From the NCBI GenBank assembly GCA_949293245.1, contig CASFCS010000036.1, positions 1 through 47,279 on the forward strand: DNA of 47,279 bases, read 5' to 3'. This document shows positions 1-7,782 of the stretch, in pieces. The notes under the pieces were generated by a model. It was not told the DNA's origin and made no database searches. It saw only the letters and a program-made list of their open reading frames with translations. Both the position numbers and the translations under genes were made by a program. The stretch comes from an uncultured bacterium (GTDB lineage: Bacteria; Bacillota; Clostridia; Oscillospirales; Oscillospiraceae). Every line of letters starts with the position of its first letter. Position 1 is the stretch's first letter.

Positions 1-25
1 GCCCCGGCGCTCCGGGAAAAGCGTG

Positions 26-1723
26 TCACTCCAGCACGGCCCCCCGGGCGGCAGAGGTGACCATCTTGGCGTACCGGGCCAGATAACCGGTCTTGACCCT
101 GGGCTCGGGGCACACCCACTTGGCCTTCCGGGCGGCCAGGGTGGCCTCGTCCACCTCCAGGGTGATGGAGCAGTTGGGGATGTGGATGGAGATGATATCT
201 CCCTCCTCCACCAGGGCGATGGTGCCCCCCTGGGCGGCCTCGGGGCAGACGTGGCCGATGGAGGCCCCCCGGGTGGCCCCGGAGAACCGGCCGTCGGTGA
301 TGAGGGCCACGTCCTTGTCCAGCCCCATGCCCGCGATGGCGGAGGTGGGGTTGAGCATCTCTCTCATGCCGGGGCCGCCCTTGGGGCCCTCGTACCGGAT
401 GACCACCACGTCCCCGGCCACGATCTTCCCGGCGTAGATGGCGGCGATGGCGTCGTCCTCGCAGTCAAAGACCCGGGCGGGGCCGGAGTGGACCATCATC
501 TCACTGGCCACGGCGGAGCGCTTGACCACGCAGCCCTCGGGAGCCAGATTGCCCTTGAGCACGGCGATGCCGCCGTCGGGGGAGTAGGGGTTCTCGATGG
601 GCCGGATGAGCTCGGGGTTCCGGTTGACCACGCCCTCCAGGTTCTCCTCCAGGGTCTTGCCGGTGACGGTCATGACGCTGGTGTCCAGAAGGCCTTTCTT
701 GGTGAGCTCCTTCATCACGGCGTACACGCCGCCGGCCCCCTCCAGGTCCTCCATGTAGGTGTTCCCCGCCGGGGCCAGGTGGCACAGGTTGGGGGTGTGG
801 GAGGAGATCTCATTGGACATGTCCAGATCCAGCTCGATGCCGCACTCGTGGGCGATGGCGGGCAGGTGGAGCATGGTGTTGGTGGAGCAGCCCAGGGCCA
901 TGTCCACCGTCTCGGCGTTGTGGAAGGCGGCCTGGGTCATAATGTCCCGGGGCTTGATGTCCTTCTCCACCAGTTCCATGATCTGCATGCCCGCGTGCTT
1001 GGCCAGCCGCAGCCGGGCGGACCACACGGCGGGGATGGTGCCGTTGCCCCTGAGGCCCATGCCGATGGCCTCGGTGAGGCAGTTCATGGAGTTGGCGGTG
1101 TACATGCCGGAGCAGGAGCCGCAGGTGGGGCAGGCGCAGTTCTCGTACTCCTCTACCCCGGCTTCGTCCAGCTTGCCGGCGTAGTAGGCGCCCACTGCCT
1201 CGAACATGTGGCTGAGGCAGGTGCGGCGGCCGTCGTTGAGCTTGCCCGCCAGCATGGGGCCGCCGGAGACAAAGATGGTGGGGATGTTCACCCGGGCGGC
1301 GGCCATCAGCAGCCCCGGCACGTTCTTGTCGCAGTTGGGGATCATCACCAGGCCGTCAAACTGGTGGGCCATGGCCATGGCCTCGGTGGAGTCGGCGATC
1401 AGGTCCCGGGTCACCAGGGAGTACTTCATGCCGATGTGGCCCATGGCGATGCCGTCGCACACGGCGATGGCGGGGAACTCCACGGGGGTGCCCCCGGCGG
1501 CCCGGACGCCGGCCTTTACCGCCTCGGCGATCTTGTCCAGGTTCATGTGGCCGGGGACGATCTCGTTGTAGGAGCACACCACCCCGATGAGGGGGCGCTC
1601 CAGCTCCTCCTTGGTGTACCCGATGAGGGGGCGCTCCAGCTCCTCCTTGGTGTACCCCAGGGCGTAGAGCAACGAGCGGTTGGGGGCGGCGGGAATGCCT
1701 TTCTTCACGACTTCACTGCGCAT
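26..1723 (-). CDS. ilvD: Dihydroxy-acid dehydratase
   Basis: This is the Fe-S dehydratase that converts 2,3-dihydroxy-isovalerate and 2,3-dihydroxy-3-methylvalerate to the 2-keto acids of valine and isoleucine synthesis in the cytoplasm. The 565-residue product shows the IlvD/Edd family throughout: an N-terminal [16 protein letters not shown] near residue 53, NCDKNVPG near 131 and the cysteine-rich CPTCGSCSG near 198-206, which belong to the cluster/active-site region. The ATG follows an AGGAGG about 8 nt upstream. It is slightly longer than usual because residues 23-34 ([12 protein letters not shown]) are repeated exactly as residues 35-46, from a 36-bp tandem duplication. It is transcribed divergently from a GntR regulator. 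Family assignment is secure; whether the duplicated enzyme is fully active is not known. Confidence 0.97.
   Translation of the reverse strand: MRSEVVKKGIPAAPNRSLLYALGYTKEELERPLIGYTKEELERPLIGVVCSYNEIVPGHMNLDKIAEAVKAGVRAAGGTPVEFPAIAVCDGIAMGHIGMKYSLVTRDLIADSTEAMAMAHQFDGLVMIPNCDKNVPGLLMAAARVNIPTIFVSGGPMLAGKLNDGRRTCLSHMFEAVGAYYAGKLDEAGVEEYENCACPTCGSCSGMYTANSMNCLTEAIGMGLRGNGTIPAVWSARLRLAKHAGMQIMELVEKDIKPRDIMTQAAFHNAETVDMALGCSTNTMLHLPAIAHECGIELDLDMSNEISSHTPNLCHLAPAGNTYMEDLEGAGGVYAVMKELTKKGLLDTSVMTVTGKTLEENLEGVVNRNPELIRPIENPYSPDGGIAVLKGNLAPEGCVVKRSAVASEMMVHSGPARVFDCEDDAIAAIYAGKIVAGDVVVIRYEGPKGGPGMREMLNPTSAIAGMGLDKDVALITDGRFSGATRGASIGHVCPEAAQGGTIALVEEGDIISIHIPNCSITLEVDEATLAARKAKWVCPEPRVKTGYLARYAKMVTSAARGAVLE
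1584..1655. repeat. 36-bp perfect tandem duplication inside ilvD
   Basis: Two identical 36-bp copies lie head to tail at 1584-1619 and 1620-1655. Thirty-six is a multiple of three, so the reading frame is kept and twelve residues ([12 protein letters not shown]) are added. From memory of the family, homologues carry this segment once. The exact identity of the copies suggests a recent event or an assembly artefact. Confidence 0.95.
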
Positions 1724-1753
1724 GGGTCAGTCCTCCTTGTGTATGTGGTGCGT

Positions 1754-1784
1754 TGTCTGATAACACTTGCATTGTATGACTACA
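1754..1784. promoter_or_regulatory. Candidate operator: two TGT-N6-ACA boxes
   Basis: TGTCTGATAACA (1754-1765) and TGTATGACTACA (1773-1784) share the pattern TGT-N-TGA-NN-ACA and start 19 bp apart, about two helical turns. They sit between and inside the two divergent promoters, so a protein bound here could control both genes. The divergent GntR protein is the obvious candidate, by position only. Confidence 0.45.
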
Positions 1785-1795
1785 TAGTATATGAT
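1767..1795 (+). promoter_or_regulatory. gntR promoter (sigma-A type)
   Basis: TTGCAT (1767-1772) and TATGAT (1790-1795) are spaced by 17 bp and point towards the GntR gene that starts at 1838. The spacer contains one of the two TGT-N6-ACA boxes, which would suit autorepression. Confidence 0.7.
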
Positions 1796-1812
1796 AGAGG
1801 GGAGAATGTCAA
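1784..1812 (-). promoter_or_regulatory. ilvD promoter (sigma-A type)
   Basis: On the minus strand TTGACA (1807-1812) and TACTAT (1784-1789) are separated by 17 bp, which is close to the consensus. It lies about 60 bp upstream of the ilvD start codon and faces the gntR promoter, overlapping it. Confidence 0.8.
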
Positions 1813-1837
1813 GAGGGCTTTGCCCAAGGAGGTCCAC

Positions 1838-2545
1838 ATGGAGCGAAACAATCTCTCACAGCAGACAGCCGCCCGGCTGTACAGTCAGATCGTGGCGGAG
1901 GGGCAGCTTGCCCCGGGGGACAAGCTGCCCAACGAGGTGGAGCTCTCCCGCGCCCTGGGGGTGAGCCGGGCCACCCTGCGGGAGGCCATCCGCACCCTCA
2001 CCGCCCAGGGGGTGCTGGAGGTGCGCCGGGGCAAGGGTACCTTCGTCTCCCGCCGGGTGGAGGAGATCGAGGACTTCGGTTTCGGGGGGCTGGAGCGGGT
2101 GAGGGGGCAGCTGCGTGACCTCTTTGAACTGCGCTCCATCTTCGAGCCGGAGGCCGCCGCCCTGGCCTGCCGCCGGGCCACGGCGGAGGAGCTGCGGGAG
2201 ATCCTGGACCGGGGGGCCCGGGTGGAGGCGTGCATCCGGGCGGGGGAGGACCGGACCCAGGCGGACGCCGCCTTTCACGCCGCCATTGTCCGGGGGGCCC
2301 ACAACGAATTTATGGTGCGCCTGCTGCCCATGATCCACACCGCCGTGTCCACTGCGGTGGAGGCGGGGGAGGAGAAGGAGCAGCTGGCGGAGGACACCCT
2401 GCGGGACCACGCCCTGCTGCTGGGCTTTCTCCGCCGCCGGGACGCCGAGGGAGCCCGGCACGCCATGGCCATTCACATGCTCCACAGCGTGGAGGTCATG
2501 GGCCTGGAGAAAAAGGACGAAGAAAAGCGGGGCAATGAATTGTAA
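1838..2545 (+). CDS. FadR-family GntR transcriptional regulator
   Basis: A 235-residue DNA-binding regulator. Residues about 5-70 form the winged helix-turn-helix of the GntR family (PGDKLPNEVELSRALGVSRA followed by TLREAIRTL and a GKGTFV wing). The rest is an all-helical FCD-type ligand domain with acidic and histidine residues (DAAFHAAI, DHALLLGF, HAMAIHMLHS) that in this family often bind a metal and a small carboxylic acid. The start is the ATG at 1838, preceded by AAGGAGG; the frame is open far upstream but only antisense to ilvD, so the longer reading is rejected. The position divergent from ilvD suggests, but does not prove, that it responds to a branched-chain or other organic acid and controls ilvD and itself. 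Confidence 0.9.
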   Translation: MERNNLSQQTAARLYSQIVAEGQLAPGDKLPNEVELSRALGVSRATLREAIRTLTAQGVLEVRRGKGTFVSRRVEEIEDFGFGGLERVRGQLRDLFELRSIFEPEAAALACRRATAEELREILDRGARVEACIRAGEDRTQADAAFHAAIVRGAHNEFMVRLLPMIHTAVSTAVEAGEEKEQLAEDTLRDHALLLGFLRRRDAEGARHAMAIHMLHSVEVMGLEKKDEEKRGNEL

Positions 2546-2569
2546 AGGGGCACCTTGGTGTGATATAAT
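2540..2569 (+). promoter_or_regulatory. Promoter of first MATE gene, -35 overlaps gntR stop
   Basis: TTGTAA (2540-2545) and an extended -10 TGATATAAT (TATAAT 2564-2569) are spaced by 18 bp. The last three bases of the -35 are the TAA stop codon of gntR. Confidence 0.7.
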
Positions 2570-2648
2570 AACCTTTATATCCCCAGAGGTCTATTTTGGG
2601 AAAAACAGGGGGTAAATTCTACAGAAACAGGAAGAGAAGGTGCCTGGA

Positions 2649-4025
2649 ATGGAAGACAGCCAGAAGCTGGAACTTTTTGAGCGCACGCCGGTGCCGTCCG
2701 CGGTGGTGAAGCTGGCCATCCCCACCATTTTGAGTTCTCTGGTCATGGTGCTCTACAACCTGGCGGACACCTATTTCGTCAGCATGCTCAACAACTCCGT
2801 GGAAAACACGGCGGTGACCCTGGCTGCCCCGGTGCTGCTGGCCTTCAACGCGGTGAACAACCTCTTCGGGGTGGGCAGCTCCAGCATGATGAGCCGGGCC
2901 CTGGGAAGGCAGGACCACGACACGGTGTACCGAAGCTCCGCCTTCGGCTTCTACTGCGCCCTGGCCTGCGGCGTGCTCTTCTCTGTGCTGTGTACCCTGT
3001 TCCAGGGGCCGCTGCTGGGGCTGCTGGGGGCGGACGAGACCACCTCCGCCGCCACCGCGGGCTATCTCTACTGGACGGTGAACTGGGGGGCCACCCCCGC
3101 CATCCTCAACGTGGTGCTGGCCTACCTGGTGCGGGCGGAGGGCTCCGCCCTCCACGCCAGCGTGGGCACCATGAGCGGGTGTCTGCTGAATGTCGTGCTG
3201 GACCCCATCTTTATCCTCCCCTGGGGGCTGAACATGGGAGCGGCGGGGGCGGGCCTGGCCACCTTCCTCTCCAACTGCGTGGCCTGCCTGTACTTCTTCG
3301 TGCTGCTGGTGTGCAAGCGGGGCAAGACCTTCGTGTGTATCGATCCCCGGCGCTTTGCCTGGAAGAAGGCCATCGTGGTGGGGGTGTGCATCGTGGGGGT
3401 GCCCGCCGCCATTCAGAACCTCCTCAACGTCACGGGGATGACGGTGCTCAACAACTTCACCTCGGTCTTTGGCCCGGACGCCGTGGCCGCCATGGGCATC
3501 GCCCAGAAGGTGAATATGGTGCCTATGTACATCGCCATGGGCCTCTCCCAGGGGATCATGCCCCTCATCAGTTACAACTACGCCAGCGGCAATGTCCGCC
3601 GGATGAAGGACACCCTTCTCTTCTCTGTGCGCATCGCCATGGCGGGCATCATCGCAGTAACCGTGGGCTTTTACCTGGCGGGGGAGCACCTCACCGCCCT
3701 GTTTATGAACAATGAGATCATCATTGAGTACGGCGGGAAATTCATCCAGGGCCTGTGCCTGGCCCTCCCCTTCCTGTGCATGGACTTCATCGCCGTGGGG
3801 GTGTTCCAGGCCTGCGGCATGGGGAAGGAGGCCCTGATCTTCGCCATCTTGCGCAAGATCGTCCTGGAGATCCCCGCCCTCTATGTGCTCAACCTCCTCT
3901 TCCCCCTGTACGGCCTGGCCTACGCCCAGCTGACGGCGGAGGTGGTGCTGTGCTGTGCGGCCATCTTCACGCTGCTGCATCTGTTCCGGCGGCTGGAGCA
4001 CCGGGAGGGGCAAAGTAAGGTTTGA
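2649..4025 (+). CDS. MATE-family multidrug/metabolite exporter
   Basis: A polytopic inner-membrane transporter of about 458 residues with two MatE repeats and roughly twelve hydrophobic segments. Typical features include the N-terminal PTILSSLVMVLYNLADTYFV with the NxxDTYFV signature of this subfamily, and the second-repeat segment MGLSQGIMPLISYNYASGN. Such proteins expel drugs, peptides or metabolites using Na+ or H+ gradients; the substrate cannot be told from sequence. Two starts are possible: GTG at 2640 or ATG at 2649. The ATG is preferred because AGAAGG lies 8 nt upstream. It is a single-gene unit with its own promoter, downstream of but not obviously linked to the GntR gene. Confidence 0.92.
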   Translation: MEDSQKLELFERTPVPSAVVKLAIPTILSSLVMVLYNLADTYFVSMLNNSVENTAVTLAAPVLLAFNAVNNLFGVGSSSMMSRALGRQDHDTVYRSSAFGFYCALACGVLFSVLCTLFQGPLLGLLGADETTSAATAGYLYWTVNWGATPAILNVVLAYLVRAEGSALHASVGTMSGCLLNVVLDPIFILPWGLNMGAAGAGLATFLSNCVACLYFFVLLVCKRGKTFVCIDPRRFAWKKAIVVGVCIVGVPAAIQNLLNVTGMTVLNNFTSVFGPDAVAAMGIAQKVNMVPMYIAMGLSQGIMPLISYNYASGNVRRMKDTLLFSVRIAMAGIIAVTVGFYLAGEHLTALFMNNEIIIEYGGKFIQGLCLALPFLCMDFIAVGVFQACGMGKEALIFAILRKIVLEIPALYVLNLLFPLYGLAYAQLTAEVVLCCAAIFTLLHLFRRLEHREGQSKV

Positions 4026-4050
4026 CTTTTCCGCCTCCGACAGGTATGAT
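4022..4050 (+). promoter_or_regulatory. Orphan near-consensus promoter
   Basis: TTGACT (4022-4027) and TATGAT (4045-4050) are separated by exactly 17 bp. The -35 contains the TGA stop (4023-4025) of the MATE gene. No protein gene lies downstream on this strand before the terminator at 4174-4206, so the transcript would be a short RNA. Confidence 0.6.
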
Positions 4051-4056
4051 AGAGGG

Positions 4057-4214
4057 GCAGGGAAGCCTCCCTGTCCCTCGCCGGAAGGGGGACGGCCTTA
4101 CACGGGCCGCACCCTGCACCCGGACAACATGGCCGCCGGCCTGAAGTGATCCCCGGACAGATTGATAGAAAAAGCGGGCCCTGTGGAGCTGTTCCACAGG
4201 GCCCGCTGTATTTT
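4057..4214 (+). ncRNA. Candidate small RNA, unknown
   Basis: The stretch between the orphan promoter and the following terminator holds no credible gene; the only start with a short frame is a six-codon ATG at 4130. The predicted transcript opens with a 10-bp hairpin (4054-4063 with 4068-4077, four-base loop) and ends in the 14-bp terminator stem. It does not show the GGAAGG/AGCAG apical motif of the signal recognition particle RNA, nor features of a riboswitch I can name. The call rests on promoter plus structure plus terminator only. Confidence 0.3.
4174..4206 (-). terminator. Intrinsic terminator of the truA-rlu operon
   Basis: A perfect 14-bp stem (4174-4187 with 4193-4206) with a five-base loop. 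On the minus strand it is followed by a run of five T, so it ends the leftward operon. On the plus strand it is followed by a weaker ATTTTG and could also stop the orphan transcript. Confidence 0.9.
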
Positions 4215-4236
4215 GTGCAAATACGTGGAGTGCCCC

Positions 4237-5136
4237 TCACCCCATGAGCTTGAGAAACTCCCGGGGGGTGGGAGCGGTGAAGGTGGTCACCCGGCCGGTG
4301 ACGGGGTGGCGGAAGGAAAGCTCCCCGGCGTGGAGGCACAGGCGGCCCAGGGGGTTGGTGTGGGCGCCGTACTGCTTGTCCCCGGCAATGGGGTGGCCCA
4401 GGTCCTTGAGCTGTACCCGGATCTGGTTTTTCCGGCCGGTCTCGATGGAGATGTCCAGCAGGGAGTAGGGCCCCCTGGAGGCCGTCACGGCGTAGTTGGT
4501 AATGGCCTCCTGGGCCCCGGGGCCGGGGTCGCCGGAGTACACCAGGTGGGTGGAGGTCTCCAGCAGGTAGGAGTGGAGCCGCCCCTGGGGGGGCTGGGGG
4601 GTGCCCTCCGCCACGGCGGTGTACCCCCGCTTGAGGATGATCTCGTTCCACCTCTCCTGGAAGGCGGCCTTGGTCTCCGGGTCCTTGGCGAACATGAGCA
4701 CGCCGGAGGTGTCCCGGTCCAGCCGGTGGAGGACAAAGACCCGCTGGTCGATGTCCCGGGCCTTCACATAGTCGGTGACCATGTGGTAGGCCGTGCGCAG
4801 CTTCTCGCTGTCGGTGGCGATGGAGAGGAGGCCCGCGGGCTTGTTGATGACCAGAAGATGCGCGTCCTCGTGGAGAATGGGGAAGGGGAGGCGCTGGCGC
4901 TGGGGGGCGGAGGAGGAGAGAATGGTCACCTGCTGCCCCGGGCGGAGGGGGGTGTCATACCGGGTGGTGGGGCGGCCGTCCACCGCCACCAGCCGCCGGG
5001 TCAGGAGGGATTTGACATTGTTGCGGGACTTCCCCTTCAGGTTGTCCAGCAGGAAGGGCAGCAGGGTGGTCTCCTCCCCCACGGGGTAGGAGGGCTCCCG
5101 GGAGGGGTCCCGGCGCTGCCGGATGGGCTTTTTCAT
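4237..5136 (-). CDS. RluA/RluD-family 23S rRNA/tRNA pseudouridine synthase
   Basis: A 299-residue enzyme that isomerises uridine to pseudouridine in RNA. The N-terminal part resembles an S4 RNA-binding domain (TTLLPFLLDNLKGKSRNNVK). The catalytic domain has the family motif HRLDRDTSG with the catalytic aspartate near residue 140, and the later GRKNQIRVQL and HAGELSF segments. The frame is open to a TTG at 5157, but the ATG at 5136 with AGGCGG about 8 nt upstream is the better start. It is the last gene of the operon truA - M20 - ybaK - this gene, 31 bp after the deacylase gene. The exact RNA site modified cannot be assigned. Confidence 0.9.
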   Translation of the reverse strand: MKKPIRQRRDPSREPSYPVGEETTLLPFLLDNLKGKSRNNVKSLLTRRLVAVDGRPTTRYDTPLRPGQQVTILSSSAPQRQRLPFPILHEDAHLLVINKPAGLLSIATDSEKLRTAYHMVTDYVKARDIDQRVFVLHRLDRDTSGVLMFAKDPETKAAFQERWNEIILKRGYTAVAEGTPQPPQGRLHSYLLETSTHLVYSGDPGPGAQEAITNYAVTASRGPYSLLDISIETGRKNQIRVQLKDLGHPIAGDKQYGAHTNPLGRLCLHAGELSFRHPVTGRVTTFTAPTPREFLKLMG

Positions 5137-5167
5137 AGATGCACCGCCTGTTCTCAAAATAGGCCCG

Positions 5168-5641
5168 TCAGGCCGGTTTGCACACGTCGATCCACACGGT
5201 GGGACCGGGGGTGCACTGCTCCAGCTGCTCCATGGTCATCTCCACGGCGCTGTTGGAGCTGCCCGCGGCGGGAAACACCGTGTCAAACCGCCGCAGGGAC
5301 TGGTCCAGGTACACCGTGACCCCCTCCTCCACGCCGAAGGGGCACACGCCCCCCACCCCGTGGCCCACCAGGGCCTCCACCTGATCCCCCGGGATCATCT
5401 TGGCCTTGGTGTGGAACTGGGCCTTGAATTTGGGGTTGTCGATCTTCTGGTCCCCGGCGGCCAGGATCAGGATGGGGGCGCCGTCCACCAGGAAGGAGAG
5501 GGTCTTGGCGATGCGGGCGGGCTCACAGCCCACCGCCTGGGCGGCCAGCTCCACTGTGGCGCTGGAGACGGGGAACTCCAGAATGGCGCTGTCCAGCCCG
5601 AAGGGGGCCAGCCAGGCCCGGGCGCGTTCAATGCTCATCAT
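5168..5641 (-). CDS. YbaK/EbsC-family aminoacyl-tRNA deacylase
   Basis: A 157-residue single-domain protein of the YbaK/ProX editing family. These hydrolyse mischarged tRNA, typically Cys-tRNA(Pro) or Ala-tRNA(Pro), in the cytoplasm. Visible family features are RIAKTLSFLVDGAPILILAA with the conserved lysine near residue 46, and the glycine-rich GGVCPFGV segment near 98-105 that shapes the pocket. Two adjacent ATG codons (5641 and 5638) are available after AAGGA. It lies between the M20 hydrolase and the pseudouridine synthase, in an operon where three of four genes act on RNA. Substrate specificity is not resolved. Confidence 0.88.
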   Translation of the reverse strand: MMSIERARAWLAPFGLDSAILEFPVSSATVELAAQAVGCEPARIAKTLSFLVDGAPILILAAGDQKIDNPKFKAQFHTKAKMIPGDQVEALVGHGVGGVCPFGVEEGVTVYLDQSLRRFDTVFPAAGSSNSAVEMTMEQLEQCTPGPTVWIDVCKPA

Positions 5642-5672
5642 TCATCATCCTTTGCAGAAAATAGGGGGGGAC

Positions 5673-6842
5673 TCAGCACAGGGCGTCCAGGGCCTCCGCC
5701 GCCGACTGGGCCAGCAAAGCGGCCCCCAGGGGGAGAAGACTGTCGTCCGTGGTGAAGTCCACTGCGTGCCAGGGGGCGGGGGTGCCGGTGCCCAACCAGT
5801 AGAAGAAGGCGGGCACCTCCTGGCCGAATACGGCGAAGTCCTCGCTGCCCATGTCGGGCAGGGAGGAGTCCACCCGGTCGCCCCCCGCCACGGCGGCGGC
5901 GGAGCGCCGGGCCACGGCGGTGAGGGCGGGGGAGTTGTAGGTGACGGGCACCTGGGGCTGGAACGAGAGGGAGGAGGTACAGCCGTGGGCGGCGGAGATG
6001 TGCTCCGTGAGCTCTCCCAGCCGTCTCATGGCCACCTCCAGGGAGTCGGGCCGGTGGTAGCGGATGCTGCCCGTCATGGTGAGCACGTCGGGGACGAAAT
6101 TCTCCTCTGCGCCGCTGTGGATGGACAGCACCGAGCACACCAGAGGGGCCAGGGGGTCGTTGGACCGGCTGACGATGGTCTGGATGGCCTCCACCAGGGC
6201 GGCCCCGGTGAGAATCACGTCGGTACACTTGTGGGGGGAGCCCCCGTGGCCCGCCCGGCCGTGGAGGGTGATGGAGAAGTGGGTCTTGCCCGCCATGATG
6301 GGCCCCTCCACCACGGCCACGTGGCCGGCGGGGAGCTGGGGCCGGTTGTGCAGGCCGAAGAGGGCGGCGGGTTTGCCCCCAGCCTTGTCCCACAGCCCGT
6401 GGGCCAGCATGGCGGCGGCCCCCTGGGTCACCTCCTCCGCGGGCTGGAAGAGGAAGAGCACCCGGCCCCGGAGGGCGCTGCGCCGGGCGTGGAGCAGCCG
6501 GGCGGCCCCCAGCAGGCAGGTGGTGTGGAAGTCGTGGCCGCAGCCGTGCATCACGCCGGGGACCTGGGAGGAGAGGGGACCAGGGGGCTCCTGCTGGGCG
6601 ATGGCGTCGATGTCCCCCCGGAGGGCCACCGTGGGGCCGGGGAGCCCCCCGGTGAGGAGGGCGGCCACTCCGGTGTCCATCCCCAGGGGGAGGATCTCCA
6701 GCTCCAGGGGGGCCAGTGCCTCCAGAATACGGGCGGTGGTGCGCCGCTCCTGGAAGGAGAGCTCGGGGTGGGCGTGGAGGTCCCGCTTGAAGGCCAGCAG
6801 GGCCTCCCGCTCCGCCTGGGCGGCGGCAAGGAAGGGATTCAT
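5673..6842 (-). CDS. M20-family amidohydrolase (N-acyl-amino-acid/hippurate hydrolase type)
   Basis: A 389-residue zinc peptidase-like hydrolase that removes acyl groups from N-acyl amino acids or opens short amide substrates. Motifs in order are HAHPELSFQE near residue 25, LRGDIDA near 95, HGCGHDFHT near 120, PAEEVTQGA near 155, the lid-domain segment GRAGHGGSPH, and MGSEDFAVFG near 340, which supply metal ligands and the catalytic glutamate of the amidohydrolase branch. Its start overlaps the truA stop by four bases (6839-6842), indicating translational coupling. It is the only gene of this operon without an obvious RNA role. Confidence 0.92.
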   Translation of the reverse strand: MNPFLAAAQAEREALLAFKRDLHAHPELSFQERRTTARILEALAPLELEILPLGMDTGVAALLTGGLPGPTVALRGDIDAIAQQEPPGPLSSQVPGVMHGCGHDFHTTCLLGAARLLHARRSALRGRVLFLFQPAEEVTQGAAAMLAHGLWDKAGGKPAALFGLHNRPQLPAGHVAVVEGPIMAGKTHFSITLHGRAGHGGSPHKCTDVILTGAALVEAIQTIVSRSNDPLAPLVCSVLSIHSGAEENFVPDVLTMTGSIRYHRPDSLEVAMRRLGELTEHISAAHGCTSSLSFQPQVPVTYNSPALTAVARRSAAAVAGGDRVDSSLPDMGSEDFAVFGQEVPAFFYWLGTGTPAPWHAVDFTTDDSLLPLGAALLAQSAAEALDALC

Positions 6843-7600
6843 AGGGCAAGGACCTCCTGTGGATAGAATACTTCATCCAGAATGAGCCCCCGGGCGGGGG
6901 CGGTGGGGCCGGCCTGGGACCGGTCCCGGGCGGCCAGCAGGGCGGGCATGGAGGAAGGGGGGCGCTTGCCCGTGCCTACCTCCAGCAGCGTGCCTGTGAG
7001 GATGCGCACCATGTGGTAGAGGAAGCCGTCCCCCTCAAAGGTGAGGCACACCTCCTCCCCCAGCCGCTGGATGTCCAGCCGGGTGAGGGTGCGCACCGTG
7101 GATTTCTTGGTCCGGCGGTTGGCGCAGAAGCTGCGGAAATCGTGCCGCCCCAGCAGCAGCCCGGCGGCCTCCTCCATGGGGGCCAGCTCCAGGGGCTCCC
7201 GCCAGGGGGTGAGGTACTTGCGCCGGAACACGTCGGGGGCCTGTCCGGTCCACAGGCGGTAGAGGTACCGTTTCCCCTGGGCGGAGAGGCGGGCGTGGAA
7301 CCGGGGGGCCGCCCGGCGGCAGTCGGTGACGGCGATGTCGTCGGGCAGGTAGCGGTTTAAGTAGGCGGCCACCTCCTCCGGGGTGAAGTCCCCGGAGAGG
7401 GCCACACTGGCCACCTGGGCCCGGGCGTGGACCCCGGCGTCGGTGCGGCCGGCCCCCTGGATCTCCACCGGGTGGCCGCACAGCTGGGCCAGGACCCCCT
7501 CCAGGCGGCCCTGAATGGTGCCCCCGGCGGAGCCCCCCAGCCGCTGCCAGCCGTTGTAGCGGCTGCCGTCATAGGCAATGGTGAGCCTGAAATTTCCCAT
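6839..7600 (-). CDS. truA: tRNA pseudouridine(38-40) synthase A
   Basis: A 253-residue enzyme that makes pseudouridine at positions 38-40 of the tRNA anticodon arm. It opens with IAYDGSRYNGWQ, carries GRTDAGVHA with the catalytic aspartate near residue 53, and shows the second-domain segments YRLW, HDFRSFC and FLYHMVRIL of the TruA family. Length is normal. It is the first gene of the leftward operon with the M20 hydrolase, YbaK and an Rlu-type synthase. AAGG precedes the ATG. No convincing minus-strand promoter was found in the 180-bp gap shared with the second MATE gene. Confidence 0.96.
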   Translation of the reverse strand: MGNFRLTIAYDGSRYNGWQRLGGSAGGTIQGRLEGVLAQLCGHPVEIQGAGRTDAGVHARAQVASVALSGDFTPEEVAAYLNRYLPDDIAVTDCRRAAPRFHARLSAQGKRYLYRLWTGQAPDVFRRKYLTPWREPLELAPMEEAAGLLLGRHDFRSFCANRRTKKSTVRTLTRLDIQRLGEEVCLTFEGDGFLYHMVRILTGTLLEVGTGKRPPSSMPALLAARDRSQAGPTAPARGLILDEVFYPQEVLAL

Positions 7601-7604
7601 GACC

Positions 7605-7633
7605 TTGTCTCACTCTCTTAAAAATGGTATAAT
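7605..7633 (+). promoter_or_regulatory. Promoter of the MATE-polA-rimI-tsaD operon
   Basis: TTGTCT (7605-7610) and TATAAT (7628-7633) are spaced by 17 bp, with a TGG extended -10. It leaves a leader of about 140 nt before the MATE start at 7783. Confidence 0.75.
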
Positions 7634-7681
7634 ACACGTTGCACGCCATACGTTGGCCCACCGCCTGAACCAGGGCGATGG

Positions 7682-7724
7682 GGCGGGGCGGCGCCCGGGT
7701 CCCCAGGGGGGAGAGCGCCCCGCC
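7682..7724 (+). promoter_or_regulatory. GC-rich hairpin in the operon leader
   Basis: GGCGGGGCG (7682-7690) pairs with CGCCCCGCC (7716-7724), enclosing further G/C-rich pairing. No T-run follows, so this is not a simple terminator. It may affect leader stability or be a protein target; function unknown. Confidence 0.4.
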
Positions 7725-7782
7725 GCTACCGATACTATATCCCAATCGGTCCACCCGGGCAAGAGAAAGAAGGAATTTTTTC

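Noticed and set aside
23-1837. N-terminal extension of the GntR reading frame back to position 23
   Set aside because: It is the complement of ilvD and of low complexity; the ATG at 1838 has a proper ribosome binding site and promoter.
4057-4214. Signal recognition particle RNA, 6S RNA or riboswitch in the orphan transcript
   Set aside because: Neither the conserved SRP apical motif nor a 6S-like open bubble is visible, and no known riboswitch core was recognised; only a generic candidate RNA is reported.
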